Source: Candidatus Helarchaeota archaeon (GTDB lineage Archaea; Asgardarchaeota; Lokiarchaeia; Helarchaeales; HEL-GB-A). Taken from it: a stretch of DNA of 64,000 nucleotides. Below the pieces are notes generated by a model. The model saw only the letters and a program-made list of their open reading frames with translations. It searched no databases and was not told the origin of the DNA. Shown piece after piece: positions 16,717-25,549 of the stretch (its first letter is position 1; every line of letters starts with the position of its first letter). The translations under genes and the position numbers were made by a program. The stretch covers positions 37,537 to 101,536 of the forward strand of contig JABXJT010000002.1 of NCBI GenBank assembly GCA_013375455.1. The letters are read 5' to 3'.

Positions 16717-17910
16717 TCACGTATAAAACTGAACGATATCACGATCCTGAACTTCATAGCTAATTCCAACTTGTTTTTTTGAAACGTTTTTTCTGTCAAG
16801 TGGGTCGTGACGTGTAATTTTTGCATATTTAAAATTTTTAAGAAATTTATTGTGCAATCGTTTTGCCACATCTTCTACGACCGCACCTTTTGGCAGGATA
16901 ATTGCTTTTGGAGAAGGATCTTTTCCAGGTTCTTTAGTATAGACGCGGATGACATCCACCCGCTTAAAAATTTCCCGCTTTAGATTGAGAATTCCTAAGC
17001 TCTTTAAGATAGAAATGGGTAAAATTTGAAATTGCTTAGAAAACCGTGTCGCTAGGGTACGGAAATTCTCCTTTGAACCTTTGATATCACCTTTATTTGC
17101 CACTATCATCGCTGTTTTACTTTCAATCTTGTAATTGAGGGCATCTAAAACGTCATCGAGCTTACAATTATCTGAAATCTTAACGATTGCATTGTGAATT
17201 TTCCGATCCAAGACGAGATCGACAATTTCTTTCCTATTTTGATCCTCCACTCTTTGTCCTTGAACGATTACTACAATGCCCCCTTGCCCCGTTTTGGTAA
17301 TGGTAACTGGGAGGTTTGGCATGTTCAATCGGATGTTCGCAGACTCCAACTCACTTATTATTAAGTCCATTTGCTCAATGGGGTCATTCTCGAGGTCAAT
17401 GAGAATGATGACCGCGTCAGCGTTCCGGATGGCGCTCAAAATTTGGCGTCCATTCCCTCCTTTAACATTCATGTGCTCAAACATGGCTGGCAGTTCAATT
17501 ATTTGGATCAAAATGTCTTCATAGGGCATCATGCCGATGACTGGGAGTTGCGTGGTAAATGGATAATCAGCGATTTCGGCTTCAACATTCGTCAAGGAGG
17601 TTAAAAGGGAACTTTTTCCCGAATTCGTGGTCCCTATAATCACCACTTGTCCAGCTCCTTCTTTCTTAATGCTAAAAGGGGAGGTGACAGCACTCCTACC
17701 TCGTTTACTTTTTTCAAGTTTTTTTTCTTGTTCATACTGGAGCTTGGATAGGCGCTTTTTTAAGTTATACAACAAATTTTCGGTGCCCTTGTGCTTCGGA
17801 ACCAACGCAATGTATTCCCGGAGTGCTTTAATCTGCGCTTCGATGGAGCTAGCTTCCATGTATCGCTGCCGCGCTGCTACCGCCTCCGGAGATAAATTCG
17901 TGGGCACCAA
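16717..17910 (-). CDS. DRG/OBG-like GTPase with TGS domain
   Basis: This 397-residue protein opens with a charged helical region (residues 1-75), as in DRG GTPases. The G1 loop GTTNSGKSS is at 93-101, a G2-like YPFTT follows, G3 is changed to IIELPAMFEH instead of DxxG, and NKGD provides the G4 motif. The C-terminal ~75 residues form a TGS domain (KAIILPKGAVVEDVAKRLHNKF, ending YEVQDRDIVQFY). DRG proteins associate with ribosomes and RNA. The altered G3, with Glu-Leu-Pro in place of Asp-x-x-Gly, may change GTP hydrolysis. It is followed by the JAMM gene on the same strand, so both are probably co-expressed. Confidence 0.85.
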   Translation of the reverse strand: MVPTNLSPEAVAARQRYMEASSIEAQIKALREYIALVPKHKGTENLLYNLKKRLSKLQYEQEKKLEKSKRGRSAVTSPFSIKKEGAGQVVIIGTTNSGKSSLLTSLTNVEAEIADYPFTTQLPVIGMMPYEDILIQIIELPAMFEHMNVKGGNGRQILSAIRNADAVIILIDLENDPIEQMDLIISELESANIRLNMPNLPVTITKTGQGGIVVIVQGQRVEDQNRKEIVDLVLDRKIHNAIVKISDNCKLDDVLDALNYKIESKTAMIVANKGDIKGSKENFRTLATRFSKQFQILPISILKSLGILNLKREIFKRVDVIRVYTKEPGKDPSPKAIILPKGAVVEDVAKRLHNKFLKNFKYAKITRHDPLDRKNVSKKQVGISYEVQDRDIVQFYT

Positions 17911-17977
17911 AGTTCACCAATTATGATTCGAGAATACCTTTATCTTTTATAAGGAGGGAATAAATAAAAATTCTTAT

Positions 17978-18238
17978 ATGCATAATAAATGGCTTCACAC
18001 GTGGTTTCTTGGAATTTGTTCAATTGTTCTAATTGCTCCCATTGCTGGGCTCATCGGATGGTTGATCACAAATTCTTTAACGTGGTTTTGGATTCTTTTT
18101 TGGTTTTATGTAGCGAGTGGTATCATGTGTATCATCATCGATGCCATAAATCATTTGCGCTCACATCGTGGTTTATTTGAACACTCAAAGGGGTGCTATT
18201 CGCTCAAATTTTTTAAAAAAGAGGATGAAGAATCTTAA
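17978..18238 (+). CDS. Small two-helix membrane protein
   Basis: This 86-residue ORF has two hydrophobic segments (FLGICSIVLIAPIAGLIGWLI and FWILFWFYVASGIMCIIID) and a charged tail ending KKEDEES. A strong AAGGAGGG at 17951-17958 precedes the ATG 17978 by 19 bases, which is longer than usual, but no in-frame start lies closer. It is divergent from the TGS GTPase and its stop abuts the stop of the convergent permease gene. No family is recognised. Confidence 0.55.
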   Translation: MHNKWLHTWFLGICSIVLIAPIAGLIGWLITNSLTWFWILFWFYVASGIMCIIIDAINHLRSHRGLFEHSKGCYSLKFFKKEDEES

Positions 18239-19453
18239 TTACTCATAGCGCAGTGCCTCAACTGGCTTGACGCTTGCAGCCCGCCAGGATGGAAATGCGC
18301 CAGCTATTGCTCCAATGCCTGCAGCCATCCCCAACCCTCCTGCAAAGATCCAAGGCTCAAGACTGTAGGCCAAGGGGAAACCATACATTTGGTGAATGAC
18401 GCCGGTAAGTCCTAATATGGCGCCCAATGAGAAGAGACATCCCAGGATACCCCCAATCAGCGCGATGAGCACTGCCTCCGTGATGAAGATCGTGAGGACA
18501 TGGCTCCGCTTGCCACCAATGGATTTGACGATGCCAATTTCCCGGGTGCGCTCGATGACGGACATCATGGTAGTATTTGTAATCATGAGTGCGCCAACCA
18601 GCAGGCTGATCGATCCGATGGCAAAGAGGACGGCAAAGATCATGCTATTAATTTGATCCGCCATTGCTAGCATTTCCTCGCTCGTTGTGACTTCCGCATC
18701 GGGATATGCATCACGAATCGCTTGCGCAATAGCCATCGCATCATACCCATCCTCGATAGTTACCATGAAGTATTGCACGTTATCCGTGCCCATTTCTTTT
18801 TGCATTATATCTAAAGTTGTATAGGCAAAACCCGCCATTATGAAAGAAATGTCAATTTGAAAAGCGGAAGTGATGCCTACTATCGTAAACTCATAAATAG
18901 TTCCACTCATCATACCTGTCATGATAATTGTATCGTTGATATTATAACCCAGGAGGTCGCTTGCTGACTCATCAATGAGCACGGGGTTTTCTATTCCCTT
19001 CGCTAGCGCAGTTATTAGATCATCTCCGGCAACTATGGTTATTCCATAGGCAGTTGTTAATTTATTGGGCTCAACTCCTCCTAAGACTACATATTCCCCT
19101 TGCACTTGGACAAAGTCCTCAATCAATCCCACGGTGTCATTAATACCTTCTATCTGCTTAAGGAGGTTTCCTACTTCTTCGGGAACGGAGGGTCTTTGGG
19201 AAGAAACTTGAGAGGTAACCATCATTCCTCCCGCCATAAACTGACCAATTAAACTCGCGACTTGCTGTTCCATACCCACGCCGATGCTCATCAAGGCCAC
19301 AAAGGTCATTATACCAATGGAGATCCCTAATACGGTTAAAAGGGTTCGAAATGCGCGAAACCGCATACTACGTAACGCCATTTTGACAGAAAACGAGAAA
19401 ATGCGCAAAGTATGTTGGAAACTTTTAAAATTCATCTTGCTTTCATCGACCAA
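18239..19453 (-). CDS. ABC transporter permease, MacB/FtsX type
   Basis: This 404-residue protein has the MacB/FtsX permease layout. One membrane helix lies near the N-terminus (ALRSMRFRAFRTLLTVLGISIGIMTF), then a ~200-residue external MacB-PCD domain, then three C-terminal helices with the family motif MSVIERTREIGIVKSIGGKR. The end reads WRAASVKPVEALRYE, as is typical. These permeases work with a separate ATPase to move lipids, lipoproteins or peptides across or out of the membrane. No ATPase gene is adjacent, so it must be encoded elsewhere. Start is TTG 19453 or ATG 19435; neither has a clear ribosome-binding site. It is divergent from the subtilisin gene. Confidence 0.85.
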   Translation of the reverse strand: MVDESKMNFKSFQHTLRIFSFSVKMALRSMRFRAFRTLLTVLGISIGIMTFVALMSIGVGMEQQVASLIGQFMAGGMMVTSQVSSQRPSVPEEVGNLLKQIEGINDTVGLIEDFVQVQGEYVVLGGVEPNKLTTAYGITIVAGDDLITALAKGIENPVLIDESASDLLGYNINDTIIMTGMMSGTIYEFTIVGITSAFQIDISFIMAGFAYTTLDIMQKEMGTDNVQYFMVTIEDGYDAMAIAQAIRDAYPDAEVTTSEEMLAMADQINSMIFAVLFAIGSISLLVGALMITNTTMMSVIERTREIGIVKSIGGKRSHVLTIFITEAVLIALIGGILGCLFSLGAILGLTGVIHQMYGFPLAYSLEPWIFAGGLGMAAGIGAIAGAFPSWRAASVKPVEALRYE

Positions 19454-19621
19454 GAGGGGATTCTTGCATTACCTTTTTTCTTCGTTGCATAAATTACTGA
19501 ATAATAAAAGCAAATTTTCTTTATTATCTTATCGTAAAAGTGATATAAAAGTCAAAAAATAAATATATGCATCATAAATTGTAATTAACAGGATGATTTT
19601 CGCCGAAATTCCGGAGTGAAG

Positions 19622-21619
19622 ATGAACTTAATGAAGAATTTTCGATTTAAAGCGAGTATAGGCTTGCTGATTATCATCATTCTCGCTCCATCATTTTTAT
19701 TCTTTGAAGTTCCAATCAAAGCTCGTCCTCAATATTCTCCAATCTACCTGCAAGATAATGTTTTTATAGAGAATTCAATCAATATGCCAGAGAAATCTTC
19801 GCCCACTGATTTGATCAAACAAAAACTTTCTTTAAAATTCCAAGAACTCCTTAAAACGCAAAATCTGACTCAACGCGTTTCCTGCTTCGTTCTTCTAAAC
19901 GAACAGCCAACGGAAAGAATCGCGCGCCAAGTTGAAAGTAGCCTAATTCAGTACGATAGGGTTACGCTACATAGAACCATCTATCAAGAGACTAAAAAAG
20001 TGACACTCCCCATACAGGATGCATTAATTTCTACCATATCTTCCTTAGGTGGAAAAATTCTTCAGAATTATGTCGTCATTAACGCCCTCCTTGTGGATAT
20101 CCCTTTAAAAGCATTGCCCGATCTAGCTGAACTGTCCCAAATAGCAAGGATCGAACCGAATTACAAGCTTCAGGTTCAATTGGATGTCAGCCAACTTGCC
20201 GTAACCAATACCACGGCACCCGGGTGGGATTACACGTATAATGGGACGGACGTAGTAGTGGCAGTTTTCGATACCGGCATTGATAAAGACCACCCTGCTT
20301 TAGTGGGCCGGGTCATAAACGAAAAAAGTTTCGTGGTGTCTGAGCCTTCACCGAATGATACCGATGGACATGGAACCCACGTTGCAGGAATAATCGCTAG
20401 TACTAATACCACATATATGGGAATCGCACCAAATGCATCACTCGTTAATGTAAAAATAATGGATACCTCTGGTACGGGTGATACCTCACAACTCCTCAAC
20501 GGACTCGAATGGTTATTAACGAATACCAGCCATAGTGCCGACGTGATTAATTTGAGTGCGGGGACTATCGCTGAAACTGACGATGGAGATTCCACCCTGG
20601 CCAAATTAGTCGATGCCATCGTTTCGTCATACAACATCGTGTGGGTAAATGCGGCAGGAAACACTGTCTCACGGATTGAGGTACCTGGAGATGCAATGAA
20701 TTGCATTTCTGTCGCAAATTTCAATGATGGGGGCCTCTTGGACCCTTCAACTTGGACAATTGCTGGTACGAGTAGCCGGGGGCCTACTGCCGATGGGCGA
20801 AAAAAACCGGATGTCGCAGCACCAGGTACGCTTATCAAATCTTGTGAGGAAGGATCAATTGATTTTGTCGAAAAAAGCGGCACGAGCATGTCCGCTCCAC
20901 ACGTTGCCGGCGCTGCAGCGCTCATCTTACAATACCTTAGAACAAATAATCCTTCGCTCGGTTCGAGTTGGCATACACTCCTCACGAAAGGTATCCTATT
21001 GCATACTGCGTTAGATCTTGGGAGTCCAGGTTGGGACAATGCATTTGGTCATGGTGCCGTCGATATGGGGGCCGTGTGGAATTTCCTCCAATCGGGTGAT
21101 TTCGAGGTGGGCACTTTAGTACCCTCCTATGGCATCTGTATCTACACGCTAAACGTTACCTCCCCACAATATGTAAACATTACGCTACTCTGGAATCGGG
21201 AAGCTTCTACCGATTGGGAATGGATTACTTTTAATGACTTGACAAATATTGATATGAGATTAGAAAATGCACAGAGCTACATCGAGGCCTATTCGACCAG
21301 CACGGTCGATAATATAGAACAAATTTCTTACAATGCCTCAGCCGGGCTTTACAATTTAATCATTGAGGCTGTTGATTTTAAAAGAAATGACGCGCAAGGT
21401 TATGCATTGCTCTCGAATTACCCTATAACCTTCCAAGAATTTATTCATACTTGGACTCCAACAGAAATCATAATTCTCGTGTCCGTTATTGGGATAATTG
21501 TCGTGGTCTTGGCTTACATTCTCCTCTGGCTCCGCGATAGGAAGTCCAAGCCTCCCCAAACTCAACCTTCAAGTGAGTTATCATCTTGGCCGGAATGGCC
21601 GCAACAACCAGATTTCTAA
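19622..21619 (+). CDS. Membrane-anchored subtilisin-like serine protease (S8)
   Basis: This ~665-residue protein has an N-terminal signal segment (ASIGLLIIIILAPSFLFF) and a propeptide region (about 60-185). The S8 domain follows, with D217 in VAVFDTGID, H250 in DGHGTHVAG and S422 in SGTSMSAPHVAGAA. A beta-rich domain comes after it, then a C-terminal membrane helix (TEIIILVSVIGIIVVVLAYILLWL) and a short proline-rich cytosolic tail (KPPQTQPSSELSSWPEWPQQP). It is probably an exported protease tethered on the outer face. GGAG at 19613-19616 favours ATG 19622 over GTG 19616. Many NxT/NxS sequons fit a glycosylated surface enzyme. It is divergent from a MacB-like permease. Confidence 0.88.
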   Translation: MNLMKNFRFKASIGLLIIIILAPSFLFFEVPIKARPQYSPIYLQDNVFIENSINMPEKSSPTDLIKQKLSLKFQELLKTQNLTQRVSCFVLLNEQPTERIARQVESSLIQYDRVTLHRTIYQETKKVTLPIQDALISTISSLGGKILQNYVVINALLVDIPLKALPDLAELSQIARIEPNYKLQVQLDVSQLAVTNTTAPGWDYTYNGTDVVVAVFDTGIDKDHPALVGRVINEKSFVVSEPSPNDTDGHGTHVAGIIASTNTTYMGIAPNASLVNVKIMDTSGTGDTSQLLNGLEWLLTNTSHSADVINLSAGTIAETDDGDSTLAKLVDAIVSSYNIVWVNAAGNTVSRIEVPGDAMNCISVANFNDGGLLDPSTWTIAGTSSRGPTADGRKKPDVAAPGTLIKSCEEGSIDFVEKSGTSMSAPHVAGAAALILQYLRTNNPSLGSSWHTLLTKGILLHTALDLGSPGWDNAFGHGAVDMGAVWNFLQSGDFEVGTLVPSYGICIYTLNVTSPQYVNITLLWNREASTDWEWITFNDLTNIDMRLENAQSYIEAYSTSTVDNIEQISYNASAGLYNLIIEAVDFKRNDAQGYALLSNYPITFQEFIHTWTPTEIIILVSVIGIIVVVLAYILLWLRDRKSKPPQTQPSSELSSWPEWPQQPDF

Positions 21620-21623
21620 ATTT

Positions 21624-22244
21624 TTATTTGTTTTCGAGCCAACCATTAAGCAAGACTAGTTTTTCGAAAAAGAATGATTTTTGGGCGCTAATCTCCACGT
21701 GAAAGCCCTCCATTTTGAAGAGTTGGGACGATTTTGATATATTGGAAAGGCTAGATTGCACCATTTGTATGAGACCAGCTGAATTCAAATATCTCTTACA
21801 ATTTACAATGAAGGGATCTATCAAGTTCCGTCCAGATTTACCGCCATCCCACGCTCTTCCAAGCCAATCAGAGCGGTTCTGACTCGGCTTATTATTTTCG
21901 GGCAAATAAGGAGGGTTAAAAATGATGAGATCAAATTTTTCTCCCTCACGAATTGGTTCAAATAAATTTCCTAATCGAATTTCAACTTTATTTGTTAATT
22001 GATTAAGACTTACATTGGAACTTGCACATTCAACAGCTATCGGTGATATATCTGTTGCAACCACCTTTCTAGCAGTTCGTGCTGCAAGTAATGCAATTAA
22101 TCCACTCCCTGTTCCCAACTCCAATACTACATCCTCTGATTTTACTTTTAAATTTTCAGCGAGGAGATAAGTGTCGTCACTTGGTTCATAAACTCCTTTC
22201 TCAATCTTTATATGAAGTCCCTGATATTCAAAAATCGTTTCCAA
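21624..22244 (-). CDS. HemK2/PrmC-type N5-glutamine methyltransferase
   Basis: This 206-residue SAM-dependent methyltransferase has a LELGTGSGLIALLAA SAM-binding loop and the catalytic NPPYLP motif. It lacks the N-terminal helical domain of bacterial PrmC, so it matches archaeal/eukaryotic HemK2 (Mtq2), which methylates the GGQ glutamine of release factor aRF1. It also could methylate other proteins. It is the last gene of the minus-strand set Pus10, KsgA, HemK2, two bases after ksgA. Its stop lies next to that of the convergent protease. Confidence 0.88.
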   Translation of the reverse strand: METIFEYQGLHIKIEKGVYEPSDDTYLLAENLKVKSEDVVLELGTGSGLIALLAARTARKVVATDISPIAVECASSNVSLNQLTNKVEIRLGNLFEPIREGEKFDLIIFNPPYLPENNKPSQNRSDWLGRAWDGGKSGRNLIDPFIVNCKRYLNSAGLIQMVQSSLSNISKSSQLFKMEGFHVEISAQKSFFFEKLVLLNGWLENK

Positions 22245-22246
22245 TT

Positions 22247-23128
22247 TTAATCGTCCTTCAATGCCCTGATAAATTGATACAATTCATGGAACTGTTGTAA
22301 AGATAACCGAAAAACCCGTTCGTGCGCTAATGAATGATTCGCAAGCTTGGTTTTTTGTAATACGGTAGGATCAGTCTGCTTAAGGTAAAGCCCTAAGGCT
22401 CGCTTTATGCTTTTATTACGGAAGGAGAACAGGTGGCGCACGAACTCGAAGAACCCATTCACGTCTTCAAGCTGAATGGGCGGCTCATGTGGCGTTAAAC
22501 GAATCAATGTGGATTCTACTTTTGGCATCGGGTAAAAATAGTCCCTTGGAATGGATTTTAGGTACTCCACATTTGCATAATACGATACGCCCAAGGTGAT
22601 TCGACCATAATTCTTGGAACCAGGCGTCGCCGTCATTCGTGTAGCAAACTCTTTTTGGTAACTCAGTATGGAAAGTGCATAAGATGACTGAATGATCTTG
22701 AAAGTTAATGGCGAGGATATTTTATAAGGCGTATTTGAGACTACCTTCATTCCTTCGAAAATCTTGGAATCTAACTTCAATATGTCTTCTGATATAATTT
22801 CTATGTTATCAAAAGATGCCAATTCCTCATGAAGAACTTCAACTAACTTCGGATCAACCTCAACGGCAGTCACTTTCTTGGCTTTCTCAGCTAAATATTT
22901 CGTTAACGTTCCCAGTCCCGCACCAATTTCCACAACTACATCCTCATTAGTGATGTTAGAATATTGAAGGTGCCATTGAATTAACTTAGGATCTATTACG
23001 AAATTCTGGGAATAACTCTTGAACGCTCGCAAGTCATAGTTTTTTAGAATCCGTTTTGTTTCAGATAGAAGCTGACTCCTTGTAATGTTAATGATTTTTC
23101 CCCCTACTTTTTGATCACGAAGCCACAT
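22247..23128 (-). CDS. ksgA: 16S rRNA dimethyladenosine transferase (KsgA/Dim1)
   Basis: This 293-residue protein has the SAM-binding signature VEIGAGLGTLTKYLAEKA, the EVDPKLVEVL strand and the catalytic SNTPYKISSPL motif (NTPY in place of the commoner NLPY). The C-terminal domain reads MPKVESTLIRL, the usual KsgA end of the fold. It dimethylates two adjacent adenines at the 3' end of 16S rRNA during small-subunit assembly. The first ~35 residues, before SYSQNFVID, are longer than in many homologs. It overlaps the Pus10 gene by 14 bases and precedes HemK2 by two. Confidence 0.93.
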   Translation of the reverse strand: MWLRDQKVGGKIINITRSQLLSETKRILKNYDLRAFKSYSQNFVIDPKLIQWHLQYSNITNEDVVVEIGAGLGTLTKYLAEKAKKVTAVEVDPKLVEVLHEELASFDNIEIISEDILKLDSKIFEGMKVVSNTPYKISSPLTFKIIQSSYALSILSYQKEFATRMTATPGSKNYGRITLGVSYYANVEYLKSIPRDYFYPMPKVESTLIRLTPHEPPIQLEDVNGFFEFVRHLFSFRNKSIKRALGLYLKQTDPTVLQKTKLANHSLAHERVFRLSLQQFHELYQFIRALKDD

Positions 23129-24476
23129 CTAATACGTCCAATTCCAATACGGAAAGCTTGGTATTCAACAATTCACTAAGATTGGGTTGAGTACGCCCCT
23201 CATCTCCTGAAACGAGTTCTTTCACATAACAACCGCCTTGGCATCTCACAACAATTTCTAATTTTCTGGGTTCTTTTAGAGTAGTTTTAAACTCATAAAC
23301 TTTTTTAATTCGCAATTTATCCGCCCGACGATGCAGGACTCTCTGAGGTGTCTTTTGCTGAATGATTGCCCCCGTGAGCGCTTCATCGGCTTGTTTCGCT
23401 GCCTCTAGAGTAATTTCATCCTGAGTTTCAACAAGCATCCGATACGTTTTTTCTTTTACTTGTGCGAGAGCCTTAATATTACGGATTGTCACTCGATCTG
23501 ACCATCCAAGATCCATAACTTCGATATTACCCTCAGCAAATTCATTGATTTGATTTTGTAATTTTTTTAAATCTAAAAGACGCTTCTTTGGCTCTTTGAT
23601 TTCGACAACGAATGGCCTTCCAGTTCCAAGCATCCGCGCGTCAATGTCTTCACGCCCCGCTCCATGAAATTTATACTCTGTTCCACCAGCGGCTTTTAAA
23701 ACAGGTTCTGCAATAAAAACTTCTACGGAATGCTCATATCGGAGTCCCGTTCCATTGCATTCTTCACAGCCTTCGCCCTCACAATTCCAACAGACCCACC
23801 GCGTCTGTGAAATGCCTCGCTTTAATTTTTTATATCGTCCATAGACGAAGAGCGGATTCACTTGTAATTCGATTTCCTGCGATACGGGATTAATAACCGC
23901 CACCACATCCGGTGATTCGAAACTGACTTCCTTTTCAGTAGTTTGAAGTCGCTTACCTATCTCTCGATTCAATTCGGCCTTGATTGACTCCCCAAACTCA
24001 ATATTGAACTCCGCTCTAAAATTATCTTCTCGTTCGATAATACCTGCAGGAACTCGTGTTCCAATCAAAAAGGTATTAAATTCTAGTTTTGCTAATCGTT
24101 TTTGAATCAATTCTTTGAATTCATCAAATTTATCCATAAATCCTCCACAAATATAACAGGGAGTGGGCGAATCCACATCAATCCCAAATTGTTTTAATGT
24201 AGCGATGGCTGGTTGAAACGCTCCATGATCCGCCAGAGTTTTTAAAAATTCAATTGCTTCAATGTCCTCTTCCTTTTCCTTAAGTTTACTACCAGTAAGT
24301 GTGAGATATAATTTGAGACTTTTTCCTCTTTCTGAGTTAGTCATATTACGTCCTAACAGCGCAAATTGCCTTCCAAGGCAACTGTCACATAAACCATACT
24401 TCATTAACAGCTGCCTGGCGGATTGAGCGATCGATGCCATTAATTCCGTTGGTAGATTTGGCTTTTCATTCTTCAC
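23115..24476 (-). CDS. pus10: tRNA pseudouridine synthase Pus10
   Basis: This 453-residue protein is the archaeal Pus10. The N-terminal part carries CDSCLGRQF and CYICGG, then a THUMP-like region; a further cysteine cluster (CWNCEGEGCEECNG) lies near residue 235. The catalytic domain contains GAGREDIDARMLGTGRPFVVEI with the nucleophilic Asp, and RVLHRRADKLR. The end reads VRCQGGCYVKELVSGDEGRTQPNLSELL. It makes pseudouridine 54 and 55 in the T loop of tRNA. It is the first gene of the minus-strand set and overlaps ksgA. Start is ATG at 24476. Confidence 0.93.
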   Translation of the reverse strand: MKNEKPNLPTELMASIAQSARQLLMKYGLCDSCLGRQFALLGRNMTNSERGKSLKLYLTLTGSKLKEKEEDIEAIEFLKTLADHGAFQPAIATLKQFGIDVDSPTPCYICGGFMDKFDEFKELIQKRLAKLEFNTFLIGTRVPAGIIEREDNFRAEFNIEFGESIKAELNREIGKRLQTTEKEVSFESPDVVAVINPVSQEIELQVNPLFVYGRYKKLKRGISQTRWVCWNCEGEGCEECNGTGLRYEHSVEVFIAEPVLKAAGGTEYKFHGAGREDIDARMLGTGRPFVVEIKEPKKRLLDLKKLQNQINEFAEGNIEVMDLGWSDRVTIRNIKALAQVKEKTYRMLVETQDEITLEAAKQADEALTGAIIQQKTPQRVLHRRADKLRIKKVYEFKTTLKEPRKLEIVVRCQGGCYVKELVSGDEGRTQPNLSELLNTKLSVLELDVLDVAS

Positions 24477-24591
24477 TTTATCCTCAACAATAATCTCAGT
24501 GAGCTATAATAATGAGTTTTAATTTAAAATTTCATCCTTAAGATAAGATTTTTTTACATGATCTCACATTAATTATTTGAAACATTTTTGG

Positions 24592-24667
24592 CAAAATGAA
24601 ATATCAATATCAAAATGAAATATCTATGTCAAAATGAAATATCTATGTCAAAATGAAATATCTACCT
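24592..24667. repeat. Four tandem 19-bp repeats upstream of the roadblock gene
   Basis: The unit CAAAATGAAATATCTATGT occurs four times head to tail, at 24592, 24611, 24630 and 24649. The two central copies are identical; the outer ones differ at three or fewer positions at their ends. The array ends 20 bases before the ATG at 24687, directly ahead of the ribosome-binding site, so it occupies the promoter/leader region of the roadblock-protein gene and the divergent Pus10 spacer. Confidence 0.85.
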
Positions 24668-24686
24668 CTTATTTATAGGAGTTCGA

Positions 24687-25451
24687 ATGGAAATTCAACC
24701 ACCACCAGACCTTTTAAGCTGGATTCTTATTATTACAGCTAGTGCAGTTATTATTGTGATGTACATCTACCTCAAGTATTTTCGAGGGCGAGCCATCCGT
24801 AAGTTGAGTGCTGCTCATATAAAATCCCAAATCGGAGATCTCACAAATCTTTCCCATGTATTAGTCATATTTAAGGGGAGCGGTATATCGATATTCTCAC
24901 AGACCTTTGGATACGAAAGTTTGGACGCTACTCTCACGTCGGGACTTCTGGACGCCATAAATGCTTTAGGAACCTCTATTGGTGCAAAGGGCAAACTAAG
25001 GCGCCTTGAATACGAACAGTACCAGATACTGATTCACGATGGGAAAAGAATCCGCGGGGTCGTTATGTGCCGGGACCGCCCCTCTTCGTTTCTCGAAGAC
25101 GCTTTAACAGTTTTCGTGAAGAGATTTGAAAATAAATATGCTGGGAAGCTTTTAGAGTGGAATAATGACATAACGCCTTTTGAAACCGCCGTCGAATTGG
25201 TGGATGATTGTTTTGCAACTGCCCTCATCTATCCAATGACAGTAATGTGGGAAGGTGAAAACTTAGAAGAACTCACTGATTTAGAAATAAAAATGCTCAA
25301 AATTGCCAAGGATGTCTGCTTGAAGAAGGAAACTTTCCTCATTCCAGAGATTCTGGAAATCTTGAAAGAGAAACTCAAAAAATCCCCTGATAGACTTTTA
25401 GCCATCCTCTATGACCTTTATAAAAGACAATACTTCATTTCACTAACCTAA
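24687..25451 (+). CDS. Membrane-tethered roadblock/longin-like protein
   Basis: This 254-residue protein has one N-terminal membrane helix (LLSWILIITASAVIIVMYIYL, residues 8-30), then a roadblock/longin-like module (about 50-170) and a C-terminal helical part. Signature positions are HVLVIFKGSGISIFSQ, LTSGLLDAINALG, YQILIHDG and FVKRFENKY. The whole soluble part aligns by eye with residues 785-1000 of the protein at 2275-5361. Roadblock domains act as dimeric platforms or regulators for Ras-like GTPases such as MglA, Rag or Arf-like proteins, so a membrane-anchored GTPase regulator is a fair inference. GGAG lies seven bases before ATG 24687. The gene precedes L21e. Confidence 0.8.
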   Translation: MEIQPPPDLLSWILIITASAVIIVMYIYLKYFRGRAIRKLSAAHIKSQIGDLTNLSHVLVIFKGSGISIFSQTFGYESLDATLTSGLLDAINALGTSIGAKGKLRRLEYEQYQILIHDGKRIRGVVMCRDRPSSFLEDALTVFVKRFENKYAGKLLEWNNDITPFETAVELVDDCFATALIYPMTVMWEGENLEELTDLEIKMLKIAKDVCLKKETFLIPEILEILKEKLKKSPDRLLAILYDLYKRQYFISLT

Positions 25452-25514
25452 ACTTAAAAATCCGTTTGTTTCGCTCCCTTTTCTTTAAGAGTAAGCTTTT
25501 TATGCATCTCAATC

Positions 25515-25523
25515 TTTATAAAA
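25515..25523 (+). promoter_or_regulatory. TATA box for L21e-RpoF-DUF655
   Basis: TTTATAAAA lies 27 bases before the ATG at 25550. Archaeal transcripts start about 25 bases after the TATA box, so the mRNA would begin close to this ATG with a very short leader. This supports 25550 as the L21e start and argues against the longer frame beginning upstream of the TATA box. Confidence 0.5.
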
Positions 25524-25549
25524 ATAATTATCCACGAGGCGATGCAAAA

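Noticed and set aside
16717..16720. Four-base GTGA overlap of the JAMM gene with the TGS GTPase stop
   Set aside because: GTG 16720 has no ribosome-binding site. ATG 16684, with AGAGGA upstream, gives the natural N-terminus, so the overlap is probably not real.
20230..21039. 269-residue antisense ORF inside the subtilisin gene
   Set aside because: It lies opposite the catalytic domain of an intact S8 protease and is a codon-bias shadow.
24592..24667. CRISPR array
   Set aside because: The 19-bp units are directly adjacent with no spacers, and no cas gene is present in the window.
25466..25549. N-terminal extension of L21e
   Set aside because: The L21e family starts at MVRKSHG (25550), and a TATA box lies within the supposed extension.
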